The notes: generated by a model from the letters alone, not told the origin. A DNA stretch of 64,000 nucleotides from UBA5336 sp964415675 (GCA_964415675.1 CAYQBG010000011.1:80351-144350); one strand, 5' to 3'; shown: positions 34,884 to 44,548, numbered from the stretch's first letter. Numbers and translations: made by a program.

Positions 34884-36863
34884 TTTCCAGTGTTCATCCG
34901 TCCGGAAAAGGGGGGCAAGATTATCGCGCAGCGGCGCAAGGTGGCGTTCGAAAGCGCGCCATTGCTCCACCGATGACTGGTAAATGGGCTGGCGTACCTG
35001 TTCGGAACTGGCCGTGCGCACGGCGCGACGCGTCTCGTGGAAAGCGAGGCAGGCAGGTTCGAATGCGAGCCCGCAATGGGCCAGCAGGGCACGCACCTGC
35101 TGCTCGGCTTCTGCGACCATGTCCTCGTAGATCACGCGGTGGATTGCACCGGGCAGAATGCGGTCCCAAAGGCGCATCCATGCCACATAGTCAAGATAGT
35201 ACCGGGCAATCTCCGGAAGGTTGTAGGAAAAGTTCTGCCCCCTGGCGAAGAGCTGTTTGAAATTGCTGAAACCGCAGGCCATGGGATGGCGCCGTGCATC
35301 GATGATGGTCGCATTTGGCAGGATCAGCTTGATAAAGCCCACATGCTGAAAATTGTTCGGCATCTTGTCGATGAAGCGCGGTTTGCCGGTGCGGTGGACG
35401 TGTGTGCGGTCGAGATATTCGGTGCCAAGAGCGCGCACATCATCCTTGCTGAGGCGCGAGAGGATACCCGGATAATCCGATGGCGCGTCGGGGCGTTTCC
35501 GGCCGGAGAGGCGACGGACCATGGAGATGATGTCTGGCAGTTCGAAGGTGCCTTCCACGGCAGAATGGCTGGCGAGGATCTGCTCAAGCAGGGTGGAGCC
35601 CGACCGTGGCAGTCCGACGATGAAGATCGGGTCGGGTGCCGGGTCACCCCATCCCTCCCGGTCGGCAAGGAAGGACTGGCTGAAGAACGCCTCCTGAGCC
35701 TCACGCTCTGCCGTGATGCGAGCGGCATCATAGCGCAGTCCGTCTCGGCGGAGCTCATTGCCTGCTGCATAAGCGCCAAACGCCTCATCGGTCTCGCCGC
35801 AGTCCTCCAGAGCTTTTCCCAGGGCGAATTGCAAATGGTAGCGGTCGGACCGGTTGATGGCCCGACTGCGAAGCTGTTCGCGCATCTGGGCAATGTCATC
35901 GCCGGAAAAGACGAAGGTCTTCAGGTTCGCAAGGCTCCACCAGGCCTCGCCAAGTGACGGCTCGGCGTCGAGGGCTGCGCGGTAGGCCGCAATTGAATCG
36001 GCCTGTCTTCCGATCGTCTTGAGGGCGTGACCAAGGCTCATCTGCACCCGCGCCAGGTGCGGCTGGCGCGCCACCAGTGCCTCATAGACATCGACCGCAG
36101 CCTCGTACCGACCCATGCGTACCAGCAGGAACCCTTCCAGCACACGGTGTGCGGTGGATTCCGGCTCGGCCCGTTTCAGCGCGTCCAGCTCGGCCTCGGC
36201 CTGGTCAAACTGCTGCAGCTTGATCAGCGTATTGGCGTAGTCGTGTCGGGCCATGTGAAAATCCGGCGCCAGTTCGAGGCAACGCTCAAGAAGCCGGCGC
36301 GCGTCTTCCAGCACACCCAGACGGTTGCCCACATCGGCCAGCAGCCGAATGCCCGAAACGTCCAGCGGATGGGCTTTGACATGCTGGCGCAGCACGAACT
36401 CGGCCTCGCCCAGCCGCCCGCGGTGAAGCAGCTCCGATGCTTTTGCGAGCGCTGGATCGGACAGGCCGATCGTGCGCTGGCGTTCAGCTGCGGCCCGCGC
36501 ACCATCGAGATCACCCAACTGCTCGCGCAGCTGGGCGAGCGCGCGCCAGCCCGGCACAAAATCCGGGCTGTGGGCGAGCGTGCTGTCGAGAACACGAACA
36601 GCGCCGTGCAGGTCATCCAGTTCGGCACGACACCGGGCTTCTTCGAGACCGAGCGGAGCAAAGTCCGGGGCCGCCCGGCGGCCTTCACGGGCGTGCATGA
36701 GCGCCGTTCGGGCGTCGCCCCCACGGCGGGTCGCCTCGGCGCACACAAGGCGGGCGAGCGGATCGGCCGGTGCCCGCGCAAGCAGGCGTTCTGCTTCCTC
36801 GCGCGCGGCCCCGACATCATGCCTCAGGAGATCGATCAGGTCGTCTTGCGCCGGGTGGTTCAT
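34878..36863 (-). CDS. TPR-repeat sulfotransferase family protein
   Basis: A 661-residue fusion. Residues about 1-350 are tetratricopeptide repeats (for example PEFHMARHDYANTLIKLQQFDQAEAELDAL-like units), and residues about 405-640 form a PAPS-dependent sulfotransferase domain. The 5'-phosphosulfate loop FIVGLPRSGSTLLEQILASH is at about 411-430 and a 3'-phosphate site RHPMACGFSNFKQLF at about 525. This architecture frequently accompanies TonB receptors in Caulobacterales and sphingomonads; the acceptor is unknown. It is divergent from the LysR gene, with 107 bp between. Confidence 0.88.
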   Translation of the reverse strand: MNHPAQDDLIDLLRHDVGAAREEAERLLARAPADPLARLVCAEATRRGGDARTALMHAREGRRAAPDFAPLGLEEARCRAELDDLHGAVRVLDSTLAHSPDFVPGWRALAQLREQLGDLDGARAAAERQRTIGLSDPALAKASELLHRGRLGEAEFVLRQHVKAHPLDVSGIRLLADVGNRLGVLEDARRLLERCLELAPDFHMARHDYANTLIKLQQFDQAEAELDALKRAEPESTAHRVLEGFLLVRMGRYEAAVDVYEALVARQPHLARVQMSLGHALKTIGRQADSIAAYRAALDAEPSLGEAWWSLANLKTFVFSGDDIAQMREQLRSRAINRSDRYHLQFALGKALEDCGETDEAFGAYAAGNELRRDGLRYDAARITAEREAQEAFFSQSFLADREGWGDPAPDPIFIVGLPRSGSTLLEQILASHSAVEGTFELPDIISMVRRLSGRKRPDAPSDYPGILSRLSKDDVRALGTEYLDRTHVHRTGKPRFIDKMPNNFQHVGFIKLILPNATIIDARRHPMACGFSNFKQLFARGQNFSYNLPEIARYYLDYVAWMRLWDRILPGAIHRVIYEDMVAEAEQQVRALLAHCGLAFEPACLAFHETRRAVRTASSEQVRQPIYQSSVEQWRAFERHLAPLRDNLAPLFRTDEHWKS

Positions 36864-36970
36864 GATTGGCTCCTGCCATGTAAACCATTGTGCAGGCGAC
36901 GTCTGATTGACGGAGTCGGCCTGCTCGCCGCATATTCGTGCGTGATATCACCCGTGAGTGTCCAGTCCGC

Positions 36971-37906
36971 ATGACCCGTCGCCTTCCCTCGCTGACAGCC
37001 CTGCGCGCCTTTGATGCTGTGGCTCGCCAGAAGAGTTTCAAGGACGCTGCGGCGGAACTGAACGTCACGACCTCGGCCATCAGCCATCAGATCCGGCTGC
37101 TGGAGAGCGAACTCGAATGTCGGCTTGTGGTCCGCGGACCAGGCGGTTTCGCACTGAGCGACGAGGGCAACGCACTCGCGCGTTCCCTCAAGCGCGCCTT
37201 TACCCGCATTGGTGAGGTAACCGAAAGGATCCGGGCGCGTGGCAGGCACTCTCTCGTCCTTCAGGTCTATTCCACCTTCGCCGTCAGGTGGCTCCTGCCG
37301 CGGCTTCCGGAGTTCGAGCGCACCCATCCCGACATCGAGATACGGATTGTCACGGCCCAGCAGGATGTTGACCTCTCCGCCGGCACCGTCGACGCCTGTG
37401 TCATGATCGGGACACCCGACGTGGCGGATGTGGATTATACTTATCTTTTCACGTCCAGTGTCTTTCCAGTCTGTAGTCCCGGCTACCTCGATCGGCATGG
37501 CAGTCCCAACGAACCGTCTTCGCTTGCCGAGCACACCTTGCTGCAGGTCCATCCGTCGGAAGGGGACTGGTCGGTCTGGCTGGACGGTGTCGGCGCCAAG
37601 GGCGTTGACGTTACGGGCACCACACGGTTCGACAGCTACGACCACGCCCTGAATTCTGCGCGCAACGGATTAGGGATCGCACTTGCCATAGAACCCTTTG
37701 CCGAGGCCGATCTCGCGGCTGGCGCCCTTGTCGAAGTGTTTCCCAGGCGGCGCATTCAACTGCCACGCAACTGGTATTTCGCGCGTTCGAGCGCAATGGG
37801 CCGCGCCCCGGCTATCGAAGCCGTTCGGCAATGGCTGCTCGCCGAAATCGCCAGCGACGATACGATGACCCGAATGCGCGACCCTGTGCTCGATCAGGCG
37901 GGCTGA
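36971..37906 (+). CDS. LysR-family transcriptional regulator (GcvA-like)
   Basis: A 311-residue LysR regulator. The HTH is LTALRAFDAVARQKSFKDAAAELNVTTSAISHQIRLLE (about residues 8-45), followed by the substrate-binding domain, which includes VYSTFAVRWLLPRL and NSARNGLGIALA; this resembles the GcvA subgroup. I start at the ATG at 36971. It overlaps the aconitase X large-subunit start as TGATG, so it probably controls that operon. The divergent sulfotransferase gene shares the upstream region, where GTGATATCAC at 36938-36955 is a short palindrome. Confidence 0.9.
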   Translation: MTRRLPSLTALRAFDAVARQKSFKDAAAELNVTTSAISHQIRLLESELECRLVVRGPGGFALSDEGNALARSLKRAFTRIGEVTERIRARGRHSLVLQVYSTFAVRWLLPRLPEFERTHPDIEIRIVTAQQDVDLSAGTVDACVMIGTPDVADVDYTYLFTSSVFPVCSPGYLDRHGSPNEPSSLAEHTLLQVHPSEGDWSVWLDGVGAKGVDVTGTTRFDSYDHALNSARNGLGIALAIEPFAEADLAAGALVEVFPRRRIQLPRNWYFARSSAMGRAPAIEAVRQWLLAEIASDDTMTRMRDPVLDQAG

Positions 37907-39174
37907 TGATCGGCGATCGCGCGCTGCCGGAGCTTTCACCCTCGGACCATGCCGCCCTGCAGGGCGCACGGGGCGCGGGTCTGGCCTGGGCGATGGACAT
38001 CATCACCGCAGCTGCGAGCGTACTGGGCGCGCAGCGGCTCGTTGATATCTCTGGCGCGCATCTGGTCGGAGCCTATCATTCCGGATCGGCCAATCTGGCA
38101 TTTCTGGACTGGCTGGCTGGCACTGGCGTCAGGGTCACGGTGCCAACGACGCTCAATGCCAGTTCCGCCGACCTGACAGGCGCGAGCAACGGGTCGGCAG
38201 CGGAGCGCCAGCAAGCCCAAGCCGTGGTTGACAGGCTGCTCCGTCTCGGAGCGACACCGACGCTGACATGCGCGCCCTATTTTCTGAGTGATGCGCCGCA
38301 GTTCGGCGACCGGCTCGCCTGGGCGGAATCGAATGCGGTGATCTTTGCCAATACCGTCATTGGCGCGCGCACGCTGAAATGTCACCAGTATCTCGACCTC
38401 GCGTGCGCGATTTGCGGGCGTGCACCCGAAGCCGGCCCCCTGCGCGATGACGGGCGGCGGCCAGGCGCGGTCTTTGACGTTTCCGCCATACCGCGTGAAT
38501 GGTTTGCTGACGGAATCGGCCATGAACTCACCGGATTCCATGCCGGACGGATGGCGGGCGAGCGAATTCCGCTTTTTATCGGCATGCCGCACGCCAATGA
38601 GACAGGACTGCGATCCTTGTGCGCCGCGCTGGGTGTTACCGGGAGCATGCCAATGGCGCATATCGACATGGTCACGCCCGAGGCGGCCACGGCCATGGCC
38701 TCTGCGCGAGAAACAGGCTTGCTCGCGGAAGCCACGACTATCCTGCCCTCAGAGCTGATCGGGCTCAGGTCGGAACTCGGTCAGCTCCGTCCAGGCCCGA
38801 TCGATGCGGTCGCCATAGGCGCGCCTCATGCCTCGCCGAGGCAGATCGCCGAACTTGCAAGCGCGGTCCGTGAGCGCGGTGCCCGTTTCCGAAGCCGCGT
38901 GGTCGTGTCGCTGGGGCGTCATGTCTGGCGGGCCTGCCGCGATGAGGTGGAGATACTTCAGGCCGCCGGGGCCGAAATCGTGCGCGACACATGCACCTAT
39001 TATGGCGAGATGATCGGACGCGGCGCTGGCAACATTGTCACCGGCTCGGTGAAATGGGCGGCCTACGGACGCGCGGCCCTTGGCTGTGACGTTATCCTTG
39101 GCAATCGCAGGGAATGCGAGGAGGCCTGCTTCACGGGCCATTTCACGCCGGACGCGGTGTTCTGGGATGCCTGA
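37906..39174 (+). CDS. Aconitase X large subunit (candidate cis-3-hydroxy-L-proline dehydratase)
   Basis: A 422-residue AcnX catalytic (DUF521) protein. The family landmarks are the start ELSPSDHAALQGARG, LVDISGAHLVGAYHSG, TCAPYFL with a cluster-ligand-type Cys, and VIFANTVIGARTLKCHQYLDLACAICGR. Near the end come RDTCTYYGEM and NIVTGSVKWAAYG. Separately encoded large and small subunits define the bacterial type IIb form, whose characterised members dehydrate cis-3-hydroxy-L-proline. Its start overlaps the LysR stop and its stop overlaps the small subunit by eight bases. Confidence 0.88.
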   Translation: MIGDRALPELSPSDHAALQGARGAGLAWAMDIITAAASVLGAQRLVDISGAHLVGAYHSGSANLAFLDWLAGTGVRVTVPTTLNASSADLTGASNGSAAERQQAQAVVDRLLRLGATPTLTCAPYFLSDAPQFGDRLAWAESNAVIFANTVIGARTLKCHQYLDLACAICGRAPEAGPLRDDGRRPGAVFDVSAIPREWFADGIGHELTGFHAGRMAGERIPLFIGMPHANETGLRSLCAALGVTGSMPMAHIDMVTPEAATAMASARETGLLAEATTILPSELIGLRSELGQLRPGPIDAVAIGAPHASPRQIAELASAVRERGARFRSRVVVSLGRHVWRACRDEVEILQAAGAEIVRDTCTYYGEMIGRGAGNIVTGSVKWAAYGRAALGCDVILGNRRECEEACFTGHFTPDAVFWDA

Positions 39175-39601
39175 AACGGCCTGCCCGATCACTTTCGTCG
39201 TGGGTGGCAACGTCCGGGCACCGCTTCTGGCTTTGTCCGCGCCGCTCAGCTTCTGGGGCGGGATAGACATCATGACTGGCGAGATCTGCGATGTGACTCA
39301 TCCGGAGTGCGGTGCCTCGATCACGGGACGCATCCTGTTATTACCAGCAACGAAGGGCAGCACCGCGGGCCCCGGTGCCCTGCTGGAATGCCTGTGCGCG
39401 CCGAGTGCACCGGCGGCGATCCTTACATGTGGACCCGATATCGTCGTCACGATTGCCAGCCGGATGCAGGCTCGGCTTGGCGGTCCGTGCACGCCGGTCG
39501 GCCACCTCAGCGATGTTGATTTCGCGCGATGCACCACTTTCGTGGATGGCGCGCCTGGCGAGCTTTCAGCCAATGGTGCCCTTACGGTCTGGACCGACTA
39601 G
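39167..39601 (+). CDS. Aconitase X small subunit (DUF126 swivel domain)
   Basis: A 144-residue AcnX small subunit. FWGGIDIMTGEICDVTHPECGASITGRILLLPATKGSTAGPG is the swivel-domain core, with the conserved Ser in KGST. It should assemble with the large subunit encoded immediately upstream, whose stop it overlaps. Start at the ATG at 39167; the frame is open earlier but only inside the large-subunit gene. No proline racemase or hydroxyproline transporter gene follows in this window, so the rest of that pathway must lie elsewhere. Confidence 0.88.
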   Translation: MPETACPITFVVGGNVRAPLLALSAPLSFWGGIDIMTGEICDVTHPECGASITGRILLLPATKGSTAGPGALLECLCAPSAPAAILTCGPDIVVTIASRMQARLGGPCTPVGHLSDVDFARCTTFVDGAPGELSANGALTVWTD

Positions 39602-39746
39602 CTGCACAATGCCTGAAAAGACCAGTCTGCTGAGATTTCTGTTACCACGAATCGCCACATCGCCTTTTCATCCGAAAGCTGTCATGGGCAAACCATAGGC
39701 GGACGGTCACTTCCGGCGATATTACGTCATACTAAAACAAATCAAA

Positions 39747-39775
39747 AACGGCAGGCGCGGCTGGCTCCTGCCGTT
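39747..39775 (-). terminator. Rho-independent terminator of the recombinase remnant
   Basis: AACGGCAGG and CCTGCCGTT are perfect 9-bp arms around an 11-base loop, followed on the minus strand by TTTTTGATTTG-type sequence. It lies 10 bp beyond the recombinase stop at 39785. Confidence 0.78.
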
Positions 39776-39784
39776 CGAAGGTCG

Positions 39785-39952
39785 CTATAGATCGATGCCT
39801 GATGAGATTTTCAGCGCATCATCAACATCGACGCCGAGATATCGCACCGCGCTTTCCAGCTTGGTGGGTCCGAGCAACAGCTGCACCGCGCACCGATTTC
39901 CGATCTTGCGACAGATAAACGCCGCTTTCCTGCGTTCGAGCGAGTGGGTGCC
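39785..39952 (-). pseudogene. C-terminal remnant of a tyrosine recombinase
   Basis: The minus strand reads GTHSLERRKAAFICRKIGNR, then AVQLLLGPTKLESAVRYLGVDVDDALKI and stops at 39787-39785. This is the C-terminal catalytic end of a phage-type integrase. The family HSLRRTK motif has become HSLERRK, and GHTKLES has become GPTKLES, so the second catalytic Arg and the His are both lost; the nucleophile Tyr (VRYLG) remains. Everything upstream of residue GTHS is missing, cut at the end of the neighbouring lipoprotein gene. Its terminator survives. Confidence 0.85.
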
Positions 39953-39962
39953 GCAAGGAGCC

Positions 39963-41246
39963 TCACTCCGTTGGTGAGATCACGGCCTCGAAGAAAAGCT
40001 CAGCAGCGCCCTGGTAGATGTCGCGGCGCTGGGCGTCGGTGAATTCCACATGGCCTGCGGAATTCTCGACCAGGAAAAGCTCGGCCCTTGCGCCGGCGGC
40101 CCCATAGGCCGGGACCACGTCGCAAGCCCCTGAGACCTCAAGCCCGGTAAAGCTCGCGCCTTCCGGGGCCGTGTCGCAGGGCACGACGGGGTCAAACTCT
40201 TCATGGGCCGCATAAAGCGGCACCGAGTCGGCATCCACCGTGGCCAGATCAAGCACGCCGCCCGAAAGCGGCATGGCGCCTTGCACCACGGACGACACAT
40301 CGTCATTGTCACCGACCGTGCCATAGACGCCGCCATTGGCGTCAAGGAAATCCGCGAGCGCCGGGCGTGAAACCGGGTCATCCGGGTCGAGCGCCGCCGC
40401 CAGCATGGCCATGACACCGCCGGCGGATTCCCCGCTCACGAAGATGGCGTCAGGACGGATCCCGCGCGGGTTCGCGGCATCGCCCTCGGCGCGCAGGAAG
40501 CGGACGGCGGCGAACATGTCCTGTGTGGCGGTGGCCCCGGCGATGGCAAGCTCATTGGCATCAAGAGGCGCCTGCCCGAGGACGCGATAGTCCATGGTGA
40601 CAGCCACATAGCCGCGCCGCGCGAAATCCTCGGCGATGGGTTCCACTGAGGCCCGGTCCTGTTCCTGGAACCCTCCCCCGGAGGCCGCAATCATCACCGG
40701 CCGGTCCGTCGCCGTGTCGCCTTCGGGCGTGTAGATTGTGAGCCGCAGGGTCTCACCATCCACTGTGGCGAAGGCGACATCCTCTTCAACCTCGAGACGG
40801 GTGAAAACGCGGTCGCGATAGCGCACCGGATCGCCGGTTTCGGCGACATTGGTGACCGTGACAGAGATCGCGAGCGTGGCGCTCAGACCGCCGGGGTCGC
40901 TGGCCTGGAGGGCCACCGCATAGACATTGTCGCCATCCGCGTCGCCGGGCGCTTCGAAATCGGGGGCTGTGGCAAAGCTCAGTTCGCCGGTCGCTGAATC
41001 GAAACGGAAAGCGTCGGCGTCATCGCCGGTCAGCGTGAAGGTGAGCGTGTCACCGTCCGGGTCGCTCGCCGCGATGGTGGCAAGCGTTGCGGTGGTGTTT
41101 TCCGGGGCGCTGGTCTCAACGGGAGCCGTCGAAAAGGTCGGCGCTCGGTTTTGCGGGCCAGGCGGCGGGCTATCGCTGCCGCCGCCGCCGGAACAGGCGG
41201 CGAGGCTGAGGGCGAGGAGGGAGGCGCAGGTCTGAAATCTGGTCAT
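39963..41246 (-). CDS. Lipoprotein with cadherin-like domain and alpha/beta-hydrolase domain
   Basis: A 427-residue surface or periplasmic lipoprotein. The lipobox SLAAC is followed by a Gly/Ser linker. A cadherin-like beta-sandwich spans about residues 35-135 (DPDGDTLTFTLTGDDADAFRFD), and an esterase/lipase domain follows: MIAASGGGFQEQ as the oxyanion region, FVSGESAGGVMAM as the nucleophile elbow, and a C-terminal His in ENSAGHVEF. I use the ATG at 41246; a TTG at 41252 is possible. It is the third gene of an operon with DUF1800 and DUF1501. Confidence 0.85.
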   Translation of the reverse strand: MTRFQTCASLLALSLAACSGGGGSDSPPPGPQNRAPTFSTAPVETSAPENTTATLATIAASDPDGDTLTFTLTGDDADAFRFDSATGELSFATAPDFEAPGDADGDNVYAVALQASDPGGLSATLAISVTVTNVAETGDPVRYRDRVFTRLEVEEDVAFATVDGETLRLTIYTPEGDTATDRPVMIAASGGGFQEQDRASVEPIAEDFARRGYVAVTMDYRVLGQAPLDANELAIAGATATQDMFAAVRFLRAEGDAANPRGIRPDAIFVSGESAGGVMAMLAAALDPDDPVSRPALADFLDANGGVYGTVGDNDDVSSVVQGAMPLSGGVLDLATVDADSVPLYAAHEEFDPVVPCDTAPEGASFTGLEVSGACDVVPAYGAAGARAELFLVENSAGHVEFTDAQRRDIYQGAAELFFEAVISPTE

Positions 41247-41271
41247 CGGCAAGGGGCTTTCATTATTCGTG

Positions 41272-42669
41272 TCAGATGAAGCTTGTCGGGAGCGGGTCGA
41301 AATTGCCGAGACCCGGCAGCGCTGCTGAGAGTTCGTTTTCGCTGAGACCGAACCATCGCCCCAGTTCGGCGGCGTAGGTGTCCACTGCCACGGACGGGAT
41401 CAGACGACCGCCGCCGCTGTCAGCTTCATGTCCCAAAGTGGGCGGCGGGAGCGAGCCATAGATCTCACCGCCCTTCACCGCACCGCCGAGCACGATCTGG
41501 TGACCGCCCCAGCCATGGTCGGTGCCATCGCCATTCACCGCCAGCGTTCGGCCGAAATCCGATGCGGTGAACAAGGTCACATCGCGGGCAAGACCCAGCG
41601 CCTCCATGGCCGCCTGGAAGACCGCCAGCGCCCCATCGATCTGGGACAGCAGTTTCGGCAGGCTCTGCGCCTGACCCGAATGGGTGTCGAACCCGCCAAG
41701 GCCGACGAAGAAGACCTGGCGGGAGGCAAACAGCCGGTCGCGGACATTGATCGTATCCGCCACGGCCCTGAGCTGGGCACCAAGGGGTGTTGCGGGGAAG
41801 CTTGTCGGAAGGGCGATGCCCTGCTGGCGGGCGGTGTCATAGGCCTCATTGGTCTCAAGCCCGCCGGAAAATGCCGCCGCCATGTCGCGTTCAAGCAAGT
41901 GGTTCCCGCGATAGCTTTTTGCGGCAAGCTGGTCGCGGACGGCTTCAAGAAGCTCCGCCCGCTCGCCGGAGACGCCGTCATAGTAATCTTCCAGGAAATC
42001 CACCTGCGTCGCGCCCGATGTGCTGACGCGGTAGGGCACAGCGTTGCGGCCGGTCAGGAAGGGGCCGACTTCCTCGGTGGTTATAGTGGTGAACTGCGGC
42101 AGCGCCGCGTTGGCACCAGAAGCAAGAACTGCGTCGGCAAACAATCCGCCCCAGCCATACTGGGCGCCTTCGGGCTGGTTGGCCTGCCAGACCGCCTGCT
42201 GGTCATTGTGGGAAAAGAGCCGCGGCGGCAGGCGGACCGCGCCGCTTTCGAAGCTGGCACGGGTGACCGGTTCGACGAGCGGACCGACATTGCCGACAAT
42301 CGCGGCCTCGCCCTGCCGGAACAGGTCTTGAAGCCGAGGCATCTCCGGCGGCAAGGCAACGTGGCGACCTTGAAGCACTGTGTCGCTGGCGGGCGAGAGG
42401 GGCAACAGGCTGGCGCGCTCACGCGCCGTGCCCTGCTGGGCGAGAAGGGATGAGCGCAGCCCGGCATACTGGTCGTAGGAAGCCTGGTCGTACGGCAGGA
42501 TCAGGTCGTGGCAGTCGAGCCCGCCGAACAGGAAAACACAGACAAGCGCCTTGTAACCGCTGGTGTCTGCAGCGTGGGCAGTGAATGTGCTCGGCATGGC
42601 GGTGGGCGCCGTGGTGGCGAGCGCGCCGGCGCCAAGCGCCTTGATGAAGTCTCTGCGGCTGGTGAGCAT
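41272..42669 (-). CDS. DUF1501 protein, Tat-exported
   Basis: A 465-residue DUF1501 protein. The N-terminus has a twin-arginine signal (SRRDFIKALGAGALATTAP), so it folds in the cytoplasm before export. Family landmarks are LVCVFLFGGLDCHDLILPYD, VGPLVEPVTR, FFVGLGGFDTHSGQ and DHGWGGHQIVLGGAVKGGEIYG. DUF1501 proteins are nearly always paired with DUF1800, as here, 10 bp apart; some are related to the sulfatase/phosphatase superfamily. The function is unproven; cell-surface polysaccharide or pigment deposition has been suggested for relatives. Confidence 0.9.
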   Translation of the reverse strand: MLTSRRDFIKALGAGALATTAPTAMPSTFTAHAADTSGYKALVCVFLFGGLDCHDLILPYDQASYDQYAGLRSSLLAQQGTARERASLLPLSPASDTVLQGRHVALPPEMPRLQDLFRQGEAAIVGNVGPLVEPVTRASFESGAVRLPPRLFSHNDQQAVWQANQPEGAQYGWGGLFADAVLASGANAALPQFTTITTEEVGPFLTGRNAVPYRVSTSGATQVDFLEDYYDGVSGERAELLEAVRDQLAAKSYRGNHLLERDMAAAFSGGLETNEAYDTARQQGIALPTSFPATPLGAQLRAVADTINVRDRLFASRQVFFVGLGGFDTHSGQAQSLPKLLSQIDGALAVFQAAMEALGLARDVTLFTASDFGRTLAVNGDGTDHGWGGHQIVLGGAVKGGEIYGSLPPPTLGHEADSGGGRLIPSVAVDTYAAELGRWFGLSENELSAALPGLGNFDPLPTSFI

Positions 42670-42679
42670 GGCTTTTTTC

Positions 42680-44548
42680 CTAGCGCTGAACGAGGTAATC
42701 GGGCGACGTCATGACGAGCAGGATCGCGAGCGAGACCCGGTCTGCGAGCGCGTCATCGTCGCCCGGTCCGTCGACGGGCTGCGCTTCTAGCGTCGCGGTG
42801 ATGGCCGCCCTCGTCTCCTCCGACAGGGTGTCGTAGGCGAGCAGCCTGTCGAGGTGGTCCACAAGCGACCGAGCATCATTGGCGAGCGCCAGCTCATCGG
42901 AATAATCGGGCACGAAGGCCCGCTCGAGGGCGGCGCGGTCCACCGGAACGCCCATCTCCTCCAGCGCCGCTTCAAGCTCCCCGGGCGGGATCATGGACTG
43001 GCCGCCAAAGGCCCAGAAGGTCATGAAGTTGATGTAGCCCGGTGTGGAGGTGGCATTGACGATCTGAAGCTCCGGCACGGTCAGCCCGGCTGCGCCGCTT
43101 TCCGTGCCGGGCGCGATATGGCCGGGACGGTAGAAATTGAAGACTGACCGGGCGCGGTAAGGATGCTGGGAGAGCTCATCCGGCGCGCTCAGGTCGAACA
43201 GCTCGATCCCGTATTCCGGCCGTGAGGCATCGGCATCGAAGGCGCGCGCCCAATGGGTGAAGCGCAGGAGCGGCTCGCGGATCTTGCCGAATTGCGGATC
43301 GGTGAGGCTCGCCTCGCTGCGCACATCCGGGTCGAACAGGATGGTGGCCAGCGTCGCCGTGAGGTCGCCCTTGCGCCCGTCGCCCACGCTTGTGCCATTG
43401 GGCAGCGTATAGGTCCCAGCATCGAAGGCGGCCGCCACGCGCTCAACATAGTCGGGGTCTGGCGCAGATGTGGTTAAACGCTGGATGAGCTGGCGGGACA
43501 CGAAAGGCCCGACATTCGGATGGGCCATGATGCAGTCGAGCGCCTGGTCGATGCTGCTCTCGGTCGGCGTTCCGGCCGCGATCTCGCAATCGAGAAAGCG
43601 CTTCGGCTCAGGCGAATGCAGGCTCTCATTGATCGCCATGGGCCTCAGCAGGGCGTCTTCGAGGCCATCCCACTCGTCGACCGCATCCACGACGGAGGGA
43701 AAGCGCTCCCGGTCGAGCCCATCGAGGTCCAGGCCGGTGAAGACGCGGGCCAGCCCCGTGACATCCATATTGTCATAGAGCTCGACCGGCTGGCCGTTTT
43801 CCAGAACCGGCTCGCCGTCTGGGCCGAGCGCGACCACGCCGACAGTAAAGAGCTGCAGGATCTCCCGGGCATAGTTCTCATCCGGCATGCGCCCGGTGGC
43901 CGGGTCGGCCTTCTGGTTGCCCATGTGGGTCAGGTAATAGCCCATGGCGGGCGAATAGGTGACCGCCTCCAGAAGGTCGCGGTAATTGCCGAACGCCCCC
44001 TCGACCAAGATGTCCTGATAGCCGACAACGGGTTCGGGAATGTCGGTCAGAAGCTCGCCGCCGAAATTCGACACGACAAGGATTTGCGACAGCGCGAAGG
44101 CCATGCGCTGGCGCAGCTGGTCGTCGCCCTCAATGGCATTGCGCCAGAAGGAAAACGTGCTCGACTGGATGGCCAGCACCGGGAATTCCTCGTCCGGATC
44201 GGCGATCATCGCGCGGTAGGCATCAAGCTGTGGCGTGTGCAGGCTTGCGGGTTTGTCGAGCTCCGCCAGGAACCAGTCCGAGGCGCTGGTGCCGGTGAGC
44301 GCAGTCACGTCCGCGGGGCGTGGGCCGAAGGTCGCCTGGGTGAGGAAACGCGAGGTTCCGGCTTCGGTGGCGAAGGCGCCTGTAGGGGCCGGCGGAGGCG
44401 GTGTTGGAGGCGGAGGCGTTGGTCCACCAACCGGCCCATTTCCTCCGCTTGACCCGCCACCGCCGGAACAGCCCCCTGCGAGCATAAAGACGCCGAAGCT
44501 TGCGCCCAACAGGGCGGTGAGAACCGGATGGGTGCGTTGTGTCGGCAT
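42680..44548 (-). CDS. DUF1800 protein, probable lipoprotein
   Basis: A 622-residue DUF1800 protein, first gene of a three-gene operon. It has a signal with lipobox-like end (VFMLAGGC), then a Gly/Pro/Ser linker (PTPPPPTPPPPAP), then the family domain. Landmarks are FLTQATFGPRPADV, WRNAIEGDDQLRQRMAFALSQILVVS, PDENYAREILQLFTVG and RLTTSAPDPDYV. A 16-bp palindrome at 44638-44653, 90 bp upstream, matches one in front of the adjacent two-component system. Confidence 0.9.
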   Translation of the reverse strand: MPTQRTHPVLTALLGASFGVFMLAGGCSGGGGSSGGNGPVGGPTPPPPTPPPPAPTGAFATEAGTSRFLTQATFGPRPADVTALTGTSASDWFLAELDKPASLHTPQLDAYRAMIADPDEEFPVLAIQSSTFSFWRNAIEGDDQLRQRMAFALSQILVVSNFGGELLTDIPEPVVGYQDILVEGAFGNYRDLLEAVTYSPAMGYYLTHMGNQKADPATGRMPDENYAREILQLFTVGVVALGPDGEPVLENGQPVELYDNMDVTGLARVFTGLDLDGLDRERFPSVVDAVDEWDGLEDALLRPMAINESLHSPEPKRFLDCEIAAGTPTESSIDQALDCIMAHPNVGPFVSRQLIQRLTTSAPDPDYVERVAAAFDAGTYTLPNGTSVGDGRKGDLTATLATILFDPDVRSEASLTDPQFGKIREPLLRFTHWARAFDADASRPEYGIELFDLSAPDELSQHPYRARSVFNFYRPGHIAPGTESGAAGLTVPELQIVNATSTPGYINFMTFWAFGGQSMIPPGELEAALEEMGVPVDRAALERAFVPDYSDELALANDARSLVDHLDRLLAYDTLSEETRAAITATLEAQPVDGPGDDDALADRVSLAILLVMTSPDYLVQR

